Shown: positions 10,536 to 25,300 of the stretch, piece by piece
How the letters are laid out: every line of letters starts with the position of its first letter
Position numbering within the stretch: position 1 is the first letter of the stretch
NCBI RefSeq assembly: GCF_018143015.1
Contig: NC_054746.1
Span: forward strand, 12,205,532-12,269,531
DNA length: 64,000 nt
Direction of reading: 5' to 3'
DNA from: Lytechinus variegatus
Lineage: Eukaryota > Echinodermata > Echinoidea > Temnopleuroida > Toxopneustidae
Translations under genes and position numbers: made by a program
Notes under the pieces: model-generated
What the model saw: only the letters and a program-made list of their open reading frames with translations
Told to the model about the DNA's origin: nothing
Databases searched by the model: none

Positions 10536-12654
10536 TAATTAGCGTGTGATACATCCAACAACTTTAAAAGTGAGTTTTCACGACCATGCGAACATGTTGG
10601 ACGGATGGCAATGCGAACCCCCCCCCCAGATCTTACATTTACATCAGAAATTCATAAAATTAATGTTTCTTTAGGATTTGGAAATGTTGCAGATAATTTT
10701 TACAACGTTGAATTTGCTTCCAAACCGTTTCCAGGACTCTTTAAAATCTACATGCCTATTTATGTTTGGAGCAACTTTTTTGCCATTTTTTACATTCGAG
10801 TTCTGCACAAAGGCACAAACTTAACACGTGCCTGTCATTTCATGTTGTCAACAACATTTTTTACTTACGCATTTTCATTCTAACAGGCCAATATTTCATT
10901 TCATTAAATTCCATTTAATTCATTTCCAACAAAATACTTATCATAAGTACAGTTTGGTCTCAAAAAATTAAGCCAATACAACAAACAAAATATGTATCAT
11001 CATTACACTAAAATAATCGTCAGTAATGGCATTTCAACGATCGGAGACAATTGAAATGCGCTATGAACGTATTATTTTGTTCTGGAATTTATCTTTGTGG
11101 ATCGTACATGATCATTTTGTTTTAAATACTGGAAAGGTTTCTATCCTGGGAGCAAGGACCTATTACTCAGGTCCATGCTGGAAGTAGACATGAAGAAAGC
11201 ATATCTGCAATATTTAAAAGTTGTCTTGCATTACATCTAAAGAGGGCGCGAGATCATGCATCGTTTGCAGCTGTGTTTCAAAACGAAAATGTTCATCATC
11301 AATGTTCAAGTATACGTTTGTATAGACCCTACTATACTATACTCCTATACTATACTATACTATACATGTCGTATATAGGCTGGCTTAGGGACATTTAACA
11401 CCCCCCCCGAAAAAAATAAATAAAAGAATTCCAAGACCAGGGAAGTGAGGGGGGTTGATAGTAATTGGATTTTGGAACAACGGGAACGAACCTCATTTCG
11501 TTTTCGGATTTTCGAACCTCCGGAACAACGAACCTTATTTCGCTTTCGGATTAACGAACCTTCGGAATTACGAATGTATGCGTTGGATTTTGAGCCCTCA
11601 CGGTCGTTGTCATAATAGCAAAGTTATTATAGTTGTAAATCTTTGTACTATACTCAAATACCCCCATGAATGGTGAATCAAGTAAGCTTTTACGAGCACT
11701 TGACATATAAAATATGGGCGTTATCAAGATGACATTGACCATCAATATAAGCTCTTGATAATATTGGAACAGTGAATGGCGAAAGTAAACGGTGTTATCA
11801 TGTCCTACAAGTAAATATTTATCCCACTCGTCATGCAATAATAGAGATGGGAAGTTGATGTACTTAAGTATCTCTTAAAGGGGGGGGGGGTATGGGATCG
11901 TGGCTAAACGTATATATTATTCTTAATAAACGACCTTTCGGATGTGACTAAAATTTCGCAGGAAGTAGTCCGGGCGTTTTCGCAGGAAGTAGTATAAACA
12001 GTCCAAATGCGTTCTTGCTTTTCAGGAACTTTCTACCTCTTCCTTGAAATATCAAAACTGTATTGTGTTCTTTTGAAATGTAACTAAATTATTGATCTTA
12101 ATCAAATAAGATAAGATTTAATATCTATTGTCAGAATGTGGGAGACGAGATAGATGAGGGTAATTAGGATGTATAAGTGAAATTAAATATTTCGGGCGAG
12201 AATACTTTTACAAACGTAACCCCAAGTACGACCGTTTAGAAGGCAATCACAATGTCTCAACAAAAAGTGGGCTTTTTAAACCAGTAATGATAATGCCTAC
12301 CGAACAAATTTTACCTTGCATTTGTATTGTCTCAGCTACCTCACAATTTTGAATGACTTTTTTTCTCTCCATTTTTTAAACACAGGTGCAAACCAAGTTA
12401 CCAATAATGCATATAGCATTTCCATTCATTTGAAATATATAGCATTTCCATTTATTTGAAAGCAGAATAAGAGCATTATTGGCGCATATCGATTATAAAC
12501 CGTTAAACTTCGAGAGAACACAAAAACGTGAAATGTGGAAACACAAACGAGTGAAATGTTTAAAATCAAGGACGACTTAGACCAATTGGGAATTAAAAAA
12601 AAAACGACTTCATTCATTTGCCACACTCTCGCACCAATTGTTTTTTGTCATCGA

Positions 12655-12785
12655 ATGCATGAATGCCGCCCTGCCCGACCGCCGGGGTGCCGCCATATCT
12701 GTTGACCGACGGATCGGCATCGCGCGATGAGAATTGAACGTGCTCTCCGACGCGACGCCACCGATCGCTCACTATTAATTTTGAT
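12655..12785. promoter_or_regulatory. CpG-rich island of unknown role
   Basis: About 130 bp rich in CG dinucleotides (for example ACCGCCGGGGTGCCGCC, CATCGCGCGATG, CTCCGACGCGACGCCACCG) inside strongly AT-rich DNA, 3.3 kb upstream of the isthmin start codon. It could be a distal promoter, a 5' UTR exon or a relic of an element. The sequence shows only the composition. Confidence 0.3.
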
Positions 12786-15700
12786 TTTCTAAGGGTTCCC
12801 TTCTTTGAGGTGCCCATTAGCGAGTATGTTTGTATACAATGGATGGATTCCATACAGATAATGGAGTAGGGGCGACAGGAAAATTTGAAATTACTGTGCC
12901 TCGGTTTGATGGATGCCAGCCTTGACTGTGGCGTTCTATGTCAATCATTTTTCTTCTTAAAGGGGTACATCAACGGTGCATTTAAAGCTCATGCAATGTT
13001 TTCCAGTGGCAGTGGAACGCGGCTAGTCAATATTGTGTGTTTTCTTTAATGTTAAAATTATGGCCTTCTCCTTCGATAATTTGTTCTGAATTGCTTAACT
13101 TACTCTATACTGGTGACCACCAAAATTCACAAAATTTTATTCGAGTCTGACCTCCACAGATTAATGTGGAATATGATGCGAAATTGCAAAGTATGGCTAG
13201 ATGAATAATATTCGACCAGTCAGGAAAATCAAAAGTAGGGGATAACTTACGATTCATAATAGGACCAATCATGTGTCCAAAATCTAATGAAAACCATATA
13301 ATTTATACCAATAAAGATAACAATATATACATGTATATAGGCCTATACGTAGGACAATAAAGCTATGACATATTCATTCTCTATATCTGCCTAATAGTTC
13401 CATGTATACCAAAGGTGAATCGACGTTGGGGAGAACACCGATTTATTCCGTAAAACAACAGGGAAGTGTAGCGTTAAAACTGAATCTACGTTAGGAGAAT
13501 TTTGAACGATGGGAGAGAACAAAAGATTTACCCCTAACACGTATGCCCAGGTCCACCAAGATACAAAAATAAATCATAAAAAACACGTTGTACAAATTAG
13601 TAAAGTAATAAATAAAATCTACATTCCACAACTTCTGTTAATTGGTTGCACTGTCATTCAAGAATAAATGTCACGTGATCACCACTTAATGGCGTGTTGT
13701 TGGTCCGGAAGAAAATGAAGGCGCCACGAGACACAAGCACGGAAGTTGAGCCACCGAGCCGTGGGTGAAAATGAATAAGGAGTGGCATGAAGAGGAGCAA
13801 ACTCTTTGATACAATATCAATAATTTTCAGTTTCTTATTTTGTCTTGGTTGTACTGTATATTCTCTCAGTACAATCTGTATATATCGTGTTGTCCCAGGT
13901 GAGTGATCCACGATAGTATATGCACATAGGGCATAGTAAATGGTACATAATAAATAGTACATGTGCCTCACTATTCACAGAAAGCACCCAATGGGTGTAT
14001 AAATGGACAAAAATAATAATGAAAAACCAACTATATTGTTATCTATTCACAAACAAGTTAAATCTCTTGAAGATATCTCGTCAATAAATCAACATATATT
14101 TCAAAATCTGCCCCTGATATGCCCTTTGTATACGTCATCATCTTTTCAATGTTTAATACCATTTTTATTCTTTGATCATAGGGGGGTGTACGCAAGCACT
14201 ATTAGACAGTTTGTGATATATTGAGGAAAAAAATTATTGGAAATACCTTTTATATATGAAATAAGTCTATTACAAATTCATAAGTGACACATTATGGGTA
14301 GGCCCATATGACACGTGTATATTCCATCACGTGCGTGAATTTTGCATATAATGAACCCATCCCATTATTATCTCCAGTTTTATATACTTCATAGTAATGT
14401 CTCTGAGTATGACAAGCAATTGTTTTGATGAGAGAAGGGATAAAATTGTCATTATGATTTATTTGAAAGATAAAGTCACGTATTGTATAAATGCCTATAT
14501 ATTAATATAAATGACGCAGTGAAGTCGTGCCTACATTATCATGACTATTTTTCATTATTTAGAGCATAATAATTTTCACTAACATTGAAATAAATTTGAA
14601 ATCAGAAGATATAGAGCCGACGTATAAAATCATATGAATGACAACCAAGATAGCGTGCCAGATACGAAGTCCTAATTTAGTAATGCAAATAAATAAATGA
14701 ATAAAAACATATAGTGTGATTACAATCTCATTTTCGAGTTCCATACTATAAAAGACAAACTTTGAAACACAAAAAATAGAACAGTTTGGCGAAAAGATGG
14801 CCATAATAAGTAAAGTCATTAATTATACCTTTATGAATGAAGTTATATATATATATATATAGGCCTATATTTTATTTCAAAATTATACATATGGTTTAAA
14901 TTGGCATAGAGTAAACCATAAAACATTCAATCGTGATTATGATCGCCCTTATTACACGCTGTGTTTCAATTTTGTCTAATTCACACTCAATTCTAAAGTA
15001 TTACTGTAGTTGGCTATAAATTTTGTATTATAATTACACTAATTATTCAACAGGTGTTCCCAATAAGATGCAGGGAATATGTTGCAACAGTTTCTTGTTC
15101 AGTTAGTTGAATCCATATGGTTTACTCACACAGCGGGGAGAAGGGTCACTGTGACTGAGCCTAGATCTCCTAAATTACACGCACATTTTATATTTTTTGC
15201 AGTGATCATTCCCCTCTGAAAGATCTCGTTTGGGACCTCTGATTAAGGAGAACAAAAAAAGAAGGGATTTCAAATAAACGACGTAGTGAACTAAATTTGT
15301 TAAGGGGCACATATTGGTGTAAGCTAGGGGCAAAATACATTTTTAAAAAGTGGCGAGCGAGCGAAAAAAAACTGGCCCTTTTAAAATGAAAATCTAATTT
15401 TGACACAATTTCAGCCCCTTCTACTACCCTTTCTGCCATTTCCTTACCCTATCCTTTTCTTGGTCCTGGAACTTCGGGGGGGGGGGGGGGGGTACCAGTG
15501 CCCCAAGGTTCCAGCCATCCAAATCCAAATTCATAATAAAAGTTGAACATGGAATAATGTTTTTAAATCATCATTGTTATTACCATTATTATGTCTAAAA
15601 ATATAAATTATTCACCATTGGAACTACCTTGATATTAAATAATGACCATGCACTGGGTAATATTAAAAGGGTATGCGTCACGTTCATCAGTGAAATGGCC

Positions 15701-18700
15701 CTTCAGTTCAGTGAATCAGTGTATCACGATTACCAGGTGTAGAAAGTAAACAATTCCAACTACAGTATTCTCTGCTCAGATGTGGAGACAGAGGAAAGAA
15801 ATGTCAAGTTCGGACTAACTTTTCTTTTCTAGAGAATATTTTCAGCATGACATGGTCCGTTTCTGTTCGGTCCTGTTTCTTGTGCCCGCGGAGCACTCCC
15901 TTTGATAATAAGCATCAAATGTTGTGACAGCTTCATAATCCCAGTGCTTTGAAAAGCAGAAATTAGTCGCGCCCGGTGGCGTTTGCACAAGAAAAACTAC
16001 TGACTGAGAAAGGGAACAGAAAAGGAACATGCTCCTGAGTCGTCGTGTGTTTAAATTCGGACAGGAAAAACTTCTGACGCGCGGATGAATGCTGGAGAGA
16101 AAGAAAAGTGAGGAATAGAAATAATGCACCGAATGGAAGATTTTCCTATTTTTTTCTTTGAATTATTCCATGCATGGTGGGGACGAGAAGCGTAGGGTCG
16201 CTTGTGAGCTGCAGATTGTAGGAGTATTGTCCAGGCTCAACGGACCATGTAACTTGCTAGCTGCTTCGACTTTTGAGAGTTCACACTTCGCCTTTGTCCT
16301 CGTCTTCAAATCCTATAATAGGAACAACTTGTGACAACAGGCGGAGTTTTTCCGAGGTGTTGGTGTCTTCGGGGGGTTGAAAGAAAAAAAAAGGGAATGG
16401 CTCAACGGGGAAACCGCCTTGTAGACTTTAAAAATAAGGACTAAAATACTCCACAGAGATTACAAAGCATATTACATCGAGGTCCATGGTCATATTGTTA
16501 TATGATTCATTTATCAGAAAGGAGAGCCCCTTTCCTTATGTTTACTTATTTGTAGTTTTTATTTACACAGGGTATGGTATTGTCAGTCGCAAAACTGCGT
16601 CCCAAGACGGCCCTGTCCGCATACCGTACAATTCACATAGACCTAATCAATAGCACATTTCCTTTTTAGATAATTATATTCCCTATCATATTGCTTAAGC
16701 CATGGACCTACTAGGTCCATGCTTAAACTCACACAGACATATACTATTTAGTATTAATCTATCCTCTTTAGTAACATTACACGATACATATCGCACAAAA
16801 TAATGAACATTAATTCTACTATAGATTTGTCAAAACAAAAGAGAAGATGAGGTGGCCAAGAAAAGCGATACACCTTCACATCTTAAATTTGTACACAAAT
16901 TTTCCTCATTATCTTTCAAATTGCATCTTGCCTCCTTCTGAGTACAACATATGTCATGGGAAAATATAATCCACACCATATATGTCAAGGTCAGTAGGAG
17001 ATAATATGAAATATGTAAAATAAAGGGGATAATCTGAAAATATGTGTACAAAACAAATGGAAAGTTGTCCACAAATCAGCCATTTTGAAGCACGTTTGCC
17101 AATTTGAGGATCCACATAGTAAGTACAACAAGACTTTTTAATCGTCCATAACTTGCTTATTTCATAACCGATTTTGATGAAACTTTTTTTAAATTGTTCC
17201 TCTCATTTTACTCTTTCCAATAAGATTGCTTCTCTTCTTGGGTTTTTGTTTCCTTTAACTTGTAGCGTACTTTAGCTGTCATTGAAGGAGTTTCATTCAT
17301 AATTTACCTAAATTTGGTTGGAGTAGTCCAAGAAAATAATGCATTTCATACAGCGCTTATATTCTCCTTGCCTTTGCTCTGCAGAAATAGATGAGATTAA
17401 GCTTGTACTGTATCTTTACTCGTTCTAATTTCCCTCCAAACGTACTCGTATATTTGTATTGGATATCATCGACCTGTGGTGGACCCGGTCTGTCAGAAAT
17501 AGAAGAGGGCACACAAAGAACAAAAGATGGGTATCACAACTGCATGTGATTGAGGTTTTATAAAGGACCGTGGCGAGATGAGTACAATGGAACGGTCAAT
17601 ATCAGGAAGGCTGTGTAAATCGAACATCGTCGGTATAGATATCACCTGTCTTGACACCTCTGCTTTGCATGCTGGAGACATTACTGGGGAGTGGGGACCC
17701 AGATGAGATTCATTAGATTACTCTTGAAAAATATTCGTTTAAACATCTCCAGTTAGTTCACATAGGCGATCTGTGTTTTTAATCAAAATGTTCTAATAAA
17801 TCCAGATGAAATGCTGAAAAGAAAATATACCGCTAAAGAACAGAGAAAAGGTCTATTTTTTATGATGGATAAATAGATTGGGAAGAATACAGAAAATCAA
17901 GTAACCAGCCATTTACTACTAAATATGTTTTGGTAAATTGCCACATTGAGGATCATAAAGTTGTTATATACGTGTATTTTTTTAAGTTAATCCAACGTCT
18001 AATTCCCTCTTTTTTACAAATTTCTTTGAAAGTTTATTTGTAAACCGTAAAGGACTCAGATACTGCATAGGATCATGGAATCAAACTAAAACAGTAAAAA
18101 AAAAACAGCCGACACTCCTTCTTAAATGAAAGTTCGTACATCAAAGAGTTGACGCCGTCCTCCTTTAGAAAACGGGAACAAAAACCAACACAAGTTTTCC
18201 TTCAACTTATATGGATTCAATAACCTTTTAAGTGTAACTGATACAGTATTAAAGCCTTTGTTAGGGGTGGATTAACACGTTTCGAGTAAATTTGAGCTTC
18301 ATTAAAACCAAAAGAAACTCTTTCCTCAATGGACGTCTCCCATCCATGGAGTCAACAACGTAAAATAAAGCACAGAAACCTTTGGGAAGTTGACGCGTCG
18401 AGATGGGAACCCATTAAAGATGTTCAAATTAAGCCCTTAATCAAAAGACAAAATAAGACACTTAAAATGAACAGAAACGTTTAAAAACCAGAACCGCCAA
18501 GACATTGCTAGATGAGAACCCATTTGACATACGGTTTAAAATTGTCAAATAATGCGATTAATGTCGTCTTGCATGGTGACAATTAAAGCAAAATACGAAT
18601 TGAAAAAATAAATAACATTTCCTTTCTCCCTTTGGTAGTTCTTATATTTATGGGTTATATACCAGCCGTCATTACTTACCTTATTTGTTAAAATTCGATT

Positions 18701-18871
18701 TGTAATTTTACAAACAATAAGAAATATTTAACACACACACAAAAGATAATACCATCCGTCTATTCTTATTACTCAAGAACAAATAGACGTATTTTCTCTT
18801 GCGTTCATCACCCCTATAATATAAATTTTATTTTGGGCGTGACGAGTGAATATCGGTTTGGAGAGTTGCTG

Positions 18872-18974
18872 CAGTCACATCACGAAAAACAACTCCAAAC
18901 CGACAGATAGTATGCCACTGGAATAATGTAATATCGCTTTGGTCTGTCTGGAGTCAATTTTGCCGGTGTGACTG
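18872..18974. mobile_element. Very short MITE, AGTCACAC family, copy 4
   Basis: CAGTCACATCACGAAAAACA... and ...GAGTCAATTTTGCCGGTGTG are inverted, with CCAAACCGACAGA inside matching its complement near the right arm. Confidence 0.58.
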
Positions 18975-20163
18975 AGCATCACATACCTACGTTCATCTAT
19001 CCAGCTCAACCGAAACAGATTGGCCATCAGTGAGATTCAAACCTGGAGGGACAGCTTTGCTCGAATTTCAAGTCACCAACGAAACTCTGACTCGGTGATG
19101 ATGATGATGACCAATATTCCAAGAGTATTGAATCCAAATTATTTGGTGACTCCAGAAAGAGTATTGAAGCGTGTTGGTGACGATGTGAAGTTATTTTCTC
19201 ATTCCATGCGATTCTCAAGTGTGGCTTGTCGACGATGGATGCGGCAGGACCAAGGCAAGCTATGGGATCAGATAGATTGCCGGAACGTTTAGCCCTGTTT
19301 CAACTGATGGTTTGTAAGGAAAAAAATGAAGCATGTGCTATTTGGAAGATGAGGGATTCATTCATAGCACTCACCGGTATATTACCAACATTCCAACGCG
19401 TCATGAATTGGTGAGGGGAAAAGGTTTCAAATCCGTATTTACGAATTCTGAAAAGATTATTCTTTCGGTTGACGTTTTGAAAGTCAAGCCGATGAAATTA
19501 CCACGTCGAGGCGCCACAACCCTGAGGCACTCAACTCGATCGTTCACGCATTTTATATTCATTACGTGGAAGTTGTAAGATTTCGGCGTCACGTATGACA
19601 AACTTACCCACTGATGAGGTGCATGGATCCTTGACAAGCGCTGTCACCATGTTATAGAATCCTAGAGAGTGATGGTGGTAGTAAACCGATTAAGAATTGA
19701 ATGATGGTGAAAAATTAATGGCATGTTGGGTTGAAGAAAAAAAATACAATAAATGCAAAACTCGTTATCCAAAGCGGAATGTCTCCTGTTACGGTACTTG
19801 ATACCTCAAACTATTACATCTCGTATTCCTGTCATTGATTTTGCCCCGTTCTCGTTTACTTGAGAGACCGTGTTGGGTTAGTCCATGAAAAGACTTGAGG
19901 AGCAACCTGGTGACCAAGACCGTCCACGCACACTGACTAATTGCCTCTGCTACGAAGAGAATAACAGCAGCGAGGGGCTCGTGGGAGCTCTTGAGCGGGG
20001 CACCGCTCTGGCGTACGTCGCATCGAGAAATAAACGTTCACTTTGCCTTACGGATTAAAGCCGCGCGTCAACACACAACCCAGTCAGTCACCCCCTTTCT
20101 TCTTGCTCTGCAGTCCCCTCCATCAAAATACAGAATGTTTCTCCTTTAAAAAAAATCCACAAG

Positions 20164-20236
20164 GGGCAGTATTCTGAGGTACATTTTGTCTTAAATTTTA
20201 TTTGAGATAAAATGGATCTCAGAATACATCCCAGTT
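20164..20236. repeat. Short inverted repeat (GTATTCTGAG...CTCAGAATAC)
   Basis: Arms GTATTCTGAGGTACATTTTG and its complement ATTTTATTT...CTCAGAATACATCCC fold on an AT-rich loop. It resembles a small MITE; no clear target duplication. Confidence 0.5.
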
Positions 20237-22165
20237 CCTATTCTAAACATAGACTGCTACATAGTTTCCTGGTATACAGTAACCGAGATCCTACTGCAAC
20301 TTCATTATCATGATTATAAGTGGCGCCTTCTCGTGTTGTGCCCATGGTCGTCAGCTTAAAACTGTAGGCCTATATAAAACTTTTGAATCTGCCCCTGAAA
20401 AGGAAACAATATTGTCTAAATATGCTTTCAGGTCTACAAATAGGTCTCCCAAGAGATAAAAAAAAAACTTACGTCAAAATTTTATGACCATTGTCACGTT
20501 GACTTAGGCTAACGGTTGCATTGGTCGTCGACGAGTCACGGGAGTTTGCTCGCTTGGCCTTAATGTGAAGAAGCGTATAACAATTCAAACAGATCAGATC
20601 GAAAACTAAGGTTTTATCTTGCGACGAATCAATCTGCAACATGTCAAACAGACCTTCAGAGCGGACGATCGAACCACCTATATAAACCAACATTCTGGAT
20701 ACGCCACCGCTCGCCGATGGTGTAACTGGTAGAAGTCAAGGTTCGGCGAGATCTTGAGGGTAACCGCAGGGATTGTCAAGGGTTTATTGAGGGGTTAAAG
20801 CGGGTAACGGAGAGGTGTTAATGACTCGCACATGCCCCCATCTCAAAGCCATGCAGGTGCGACAGGATTTACCTTGTTGATCCTCATTGCCTTAGCACTC
20901 TAAACCTCCCATGACCCGTAAATGGCCCTTTCACTTCTAAGAACAGGGATGTTTCACAAATTGAAGTTTGAATTAAAAAAAAAAATCGCACTTAACGTAT
21001 CACCGCATTGGTCAGATCACACTGAAGAAAAATGAGATTGTGCATTACATGATTATAATCATCATGTGCACTTTGGCTTTAATGCATGACAAAAATGTCA
21101 CAATTAACTCTTTGAGAAATATACTCTACGCGTTAGTTTATGGCAACCTCAGAATCCAAGATCTTGTCCACGTTGTCCATCCGTCTCTATCCTGGGACGA
21201 TAAATTATCGTTTATGGGTCCCGTGTTGCAGGCATTCTCTAAAACGGGATTGACAGGAAAAGTTAACCTAAATGAAATCTATAAATTTCAATTTGAATTT
21301 TTGATAAAAGTAACTTTCATATTTTTCAAATGAAATTGATAAGCTATGCAAGGACAAAGGAGCTGAGCGTGCAGACCACATACGATGGCATCCGAACACC
21401 ATCGCATATATTATTTAAGATTGAATTATAAAAACCACATCATCTTGTGGTCGGAAAGTAGAACATGACGAGTTTCTCCTCCAAGCTCTGTCCTCCTGAT
21501 CACAATCATGACAATTGGATATATAAGCAAAATCAATTTGGACATCAGACAAACCTTTCATCAATTGTGGTCATTATCCCGATCCTGACTACAAAAGAAA
21601 CAATGTGCATCTGATAAGCTCATATAGTAGATCATGAATAAACCTTTATTCTCGCGATGACAAAAACATGTAAATAAAAGAACAGAGAAGATAATAGGCA
21701 CAATAGTACGCTTAGTTTATTCCAGAGAAAGGAATAAAGAAGAAAGCAAATCAATACTGAAATGAAGCACCAATTCTCATTTTTATCTCTACAATATATA
21801 GAGCATCCATAATTCTTTTCAAGTTTTATACTTCGAGAATAAGAACCCCATTTATGGTCGGAGTTTGTTACCAAAAAAATATTCGTTTAATAAAAATCTT
21901 TCTATGATTTTCTTTGGAGATACCGCAAGCGAATCCATCAACATGGATTCCCCTATTATTGTCTGTGAAGCGGCACATCTGAAAGCTGCCTCAGGTCGAC
22001 AGTCATTACGTTTTTGCTTTATGCACCGACCGATCTATCTATCAAGCCTGAACTTAACATCGTTGTTCGTCGGCATTGCTTTGAAATAAAAATTGGCGTT
22101 AAAATAAAAGTTATTTAAACTTATTTCAGAGATTGTAGTTTGTCCATCAGGAGACTAATAACTTT

Positions 22166-22301
22166 GGGAAGCGTTTCATGGAGGTTTTCTGTGATTTTCA
22201 CTAAATAATTTGCTCTTGGCCAATCAGATGCAAGGATTTCCAGTAGCTTATAACAACTGTCGCTGAAAATCACTGACAAATATCTTCATGAAACACTCCC
22301 C
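22166..22301. mobile_element. MITE, CAATCAGATGCAAGGATT family, copy 1
   Basis: GGGAAGCGTTTCATGGAGG... and ...TCTTCATGAAACACTCCCC are inverted; the centre has CCAATCAGATGCAAGGATTT and GCTTATAACA. Same family: 36198-36322, 37549-37668, 45464-45565 (partial), 62975-63093. Confidence 0.75.
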
Positions 22302-25300
22302 AATTAGGAGAGGCGGTGTCGTCAAAAACACAAAGAGTTTCGATGCTTGTGTCATTCACCTTTCGTAATATGGAGCATGGAACATATCTGAAAGAATTTT
22401 TCATTCATCCAAGTTAAGTAATGGTTTAACGACGGTTTGGTGCAAATAAACTACTTGTATACCTCAAATGCCGCAAATTCATACGAATGGTCGAAATTGG
22501 GAATAAGAATAAGATTATTCATCGGTAATACATTGAAATTAATATGATGACAATTAAAAATTGAAGTTTATAAATGTTGGCAGTGTATATATTTTGCACA
22601 ATGTGCTCGCTAGGAGTTCCATTTTCTTTGGATTTAGTGCGGAATGTGAATACATGTGCAACCTCTACTGTACTGAGAGATCGTACGCCTTGAGGTCATT
22701 AACCCTCTTCAGAAATCTGAACATAGTCACGTTCCTTCTCTATATGAATAGAATGATTTATAATGTAGGAACATCTACAGAGTTTTAATTATATGCCATT
22801 GCTTTGATTTGCTCCATGGGTTGATAGCTAGGGCGAAGGCCGTATAGCAATGGTGGCGTCGCCACAACGGCCTGCCCTTTTCGGCAAATAACATCTGAGA
22901 GGTGTCAGCGACCAAAAAAAAAACATCAAGATTTTCGCTCTCACATAAATAATAATCTACGTAACCGAGGAGGTCGCTGTAGAGACTGGAAGCAATCTCC
23001 AAACGGTCTTGACCAATCTGTTCTAACTTTTAGGATACTCCGTAATTTCAAGGAGACGTCGCAGAGACGTCTCTTAAACTTGCAAAATCTTGAGTTGCAA
23101 AATAGACACTAACAAGTTTGAAGTCCATGCACCGAGACACCCACTCTCATCATCAGTGGTCATAAAAGAAACATTTATCATGTTCATGCCTTAGGGTTCA
23201 TCCATGAACCTGTACCATCACATTAATCCGATCTCAACCATTCATTGCGACCATGCCAAACGAACAATATCTGAATATTGGGATTTATTTTGATGTTCGA
23301 AAATATATTTTCATTCGGTCGTGTATTATAGTCGTGTATTTGGTGTGACTAATCTTATTAATCTTCTCAGTCGAGGTAGGAAGAGCTCTGAATTTGATTA
23401 ATTTGATCAATTATTGTTTAAAATATGATAATTATTCTTGGCCAAGCTCGATTAGCATTTGTTTTTATGTTAAAATAAATATGTTTTTTTACGGGATATA
23501 CCATTTAATTGTAAATGTGTTTGACAGTTAGATTTGGTAATAAAAAATCAAATCAATTGAATTCAAAATTCAATTCAACATTGATATTTAACAACTAAAC
23601 GATTTGTGAAATTGAATGGGTTGGTGTGAGATATGTTTACCAGGGCACATTGGTAAATTATTACAAAATTGTAGCGTTAAATTTATAAATAATTATATTT
23701 GTTTGGATTGGCTGTTTAACAAAAAATATGGCAACATGGTAATTTCCACTGATTGTAAATTCGACATCACTTGTAGGTTTTGTGCAACGTAGGCCATTTG
23801 TGATTTGTAAACTTATTCTAGACGAAGATTAAAAAATAATTATAAAAGAATAATTTCATCCTTCAGTCGGGATGGCAATTTTCCAATCATTCACCTAGTT
23901 TCCTCCCTCAAATTAGCATTCAAATGAGGTATATACTGTATATGAACACCAGCATCATTTGTCGGGAATATCTAATATATTCACCACCACCACTTTCTTT
24001 TTGTCAGCGTAAAAAATGGTTGTCGAAATCGCCACAATTAAACTCAATCGTATATTCCCATTTTCATAAGAGCATCGAGGAAAAGTAAAGGTCATATCAT
24101 GGCACATTAACTGACGCTTAATGTAAAGTAAAATACAAACATAATTATGATGACGTCTGACAAAATATATGTGATTCCTCAGAAAAAGGGCAATTAACCA
24201 AAATATCAACAAAATCTCACATCTTACCATAGTATTTCGGCGAAGATTTATACAGTGTAGCAGTTTTCTAACCCCAACTCCAAAGTCACATGAAACACTG
24301 CAAATCAATCTTACCATTAGTTTCCAAAGAGTAGTTTCTCCCGATGATGCCGTCGAGATTGGCTGCATTATTCTGCATTTCCCAGTCTGAAGCATTTTAC
24401 CACACCCCTCCAATATCTGATTCATACACAATATGATTTGTGATTTGCTATATAAGATAGTTTTACACTTACTAAGCCATGCAGTGGGCCTGCACACCGA
24501 TCGCTTCAATTTACTCCTTTCGTGGTACGACGAATTCCCGTGTTTAACCCTCGCCGAGTCTTCCTCGTCTCAAGTGCCCACTGCAATTCAGTCGGTCGGC
24601 TTTATTATAAAAACCGTTCAAGTGATTTCCAAGAGCTGTTATGACCCAGGCGGTACCTTCAGAAGAATTGTCCTGAAGAGCTACACTAACTATCTTCTAC
24701 CACTCGAACTCTTATTGACGCGTCCTCTTCGGTACGTCGTGGTCAAAAAAGGAAAACACTCTTCGCGGGAAAGCTACTTAACGAAATTGGTTTGGTTTTA
24801 GGATGAATTGCTTCAATTTAACGATTTTCTTCGAAGTTGAAAGAGGTTGGATTCGTTTTGTTTGGTACACCTGACGAATTACTTCCTTAAATTTTTTCTA
24901 TAAAAGCGTACCTTCAATGTAGGCTATATATCTGATATGTAAAAGTAAATGTCTCTTTTATATCAATAATAAAACAAAAACATATCCATGATATGGGGTT
25001 CAATCATAACGATGATATATATATGTATTTCTTTCCAATCATAACGATAATATTTTTATACATAGCTTAAACAGAAAATTAGCTTCCGTGATAAGAAGAC
25101 TTTTTAATCTCAACAATTCAACTTTCAAGCGAATATTTTCTCTAATCAAGGAATGGATAATCTTGCCTGAAATATTGACAGCTACTCTCCATCGGTAGCG
25201 ATGTAATACGCATGTTACGGCAGTGGCACAGATATATTCAACTGAAGCGCATCAATCCAACAGTGATTGAAGTAAAACTCGAGAACCTTAATTTGTAGGA

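Larger units (their letters stand above)
9361..18871. other. Upstream of isthmin: non-coding, repeats
   Basis: This holds the isthmin 5' UTR and promoter (not resolvable) and then AT-rich intergenic DNA. Apart from two short MITEs, a TATAC array (11331-11366), a TA array (about 14839-14862), two poly-G runs and a GC-rich island at about 12660-12780, I see nothing. Open frames here do not resemble known proteins. Confidence 0.6.

Noticed and set aside
19020..19292. 90-codon plus-strand frame with Met/Arg-rich protein
   Set aside because: No recognisable domain; the frame overlaps equally open frames on both strands, so it is not supported.
23955..24509. 184-codon minus-strand frame
   Set aside because: Low similarity to any family I know, composition that follows the AT-rich background, and no convincing splice or start signals; kept as chance.
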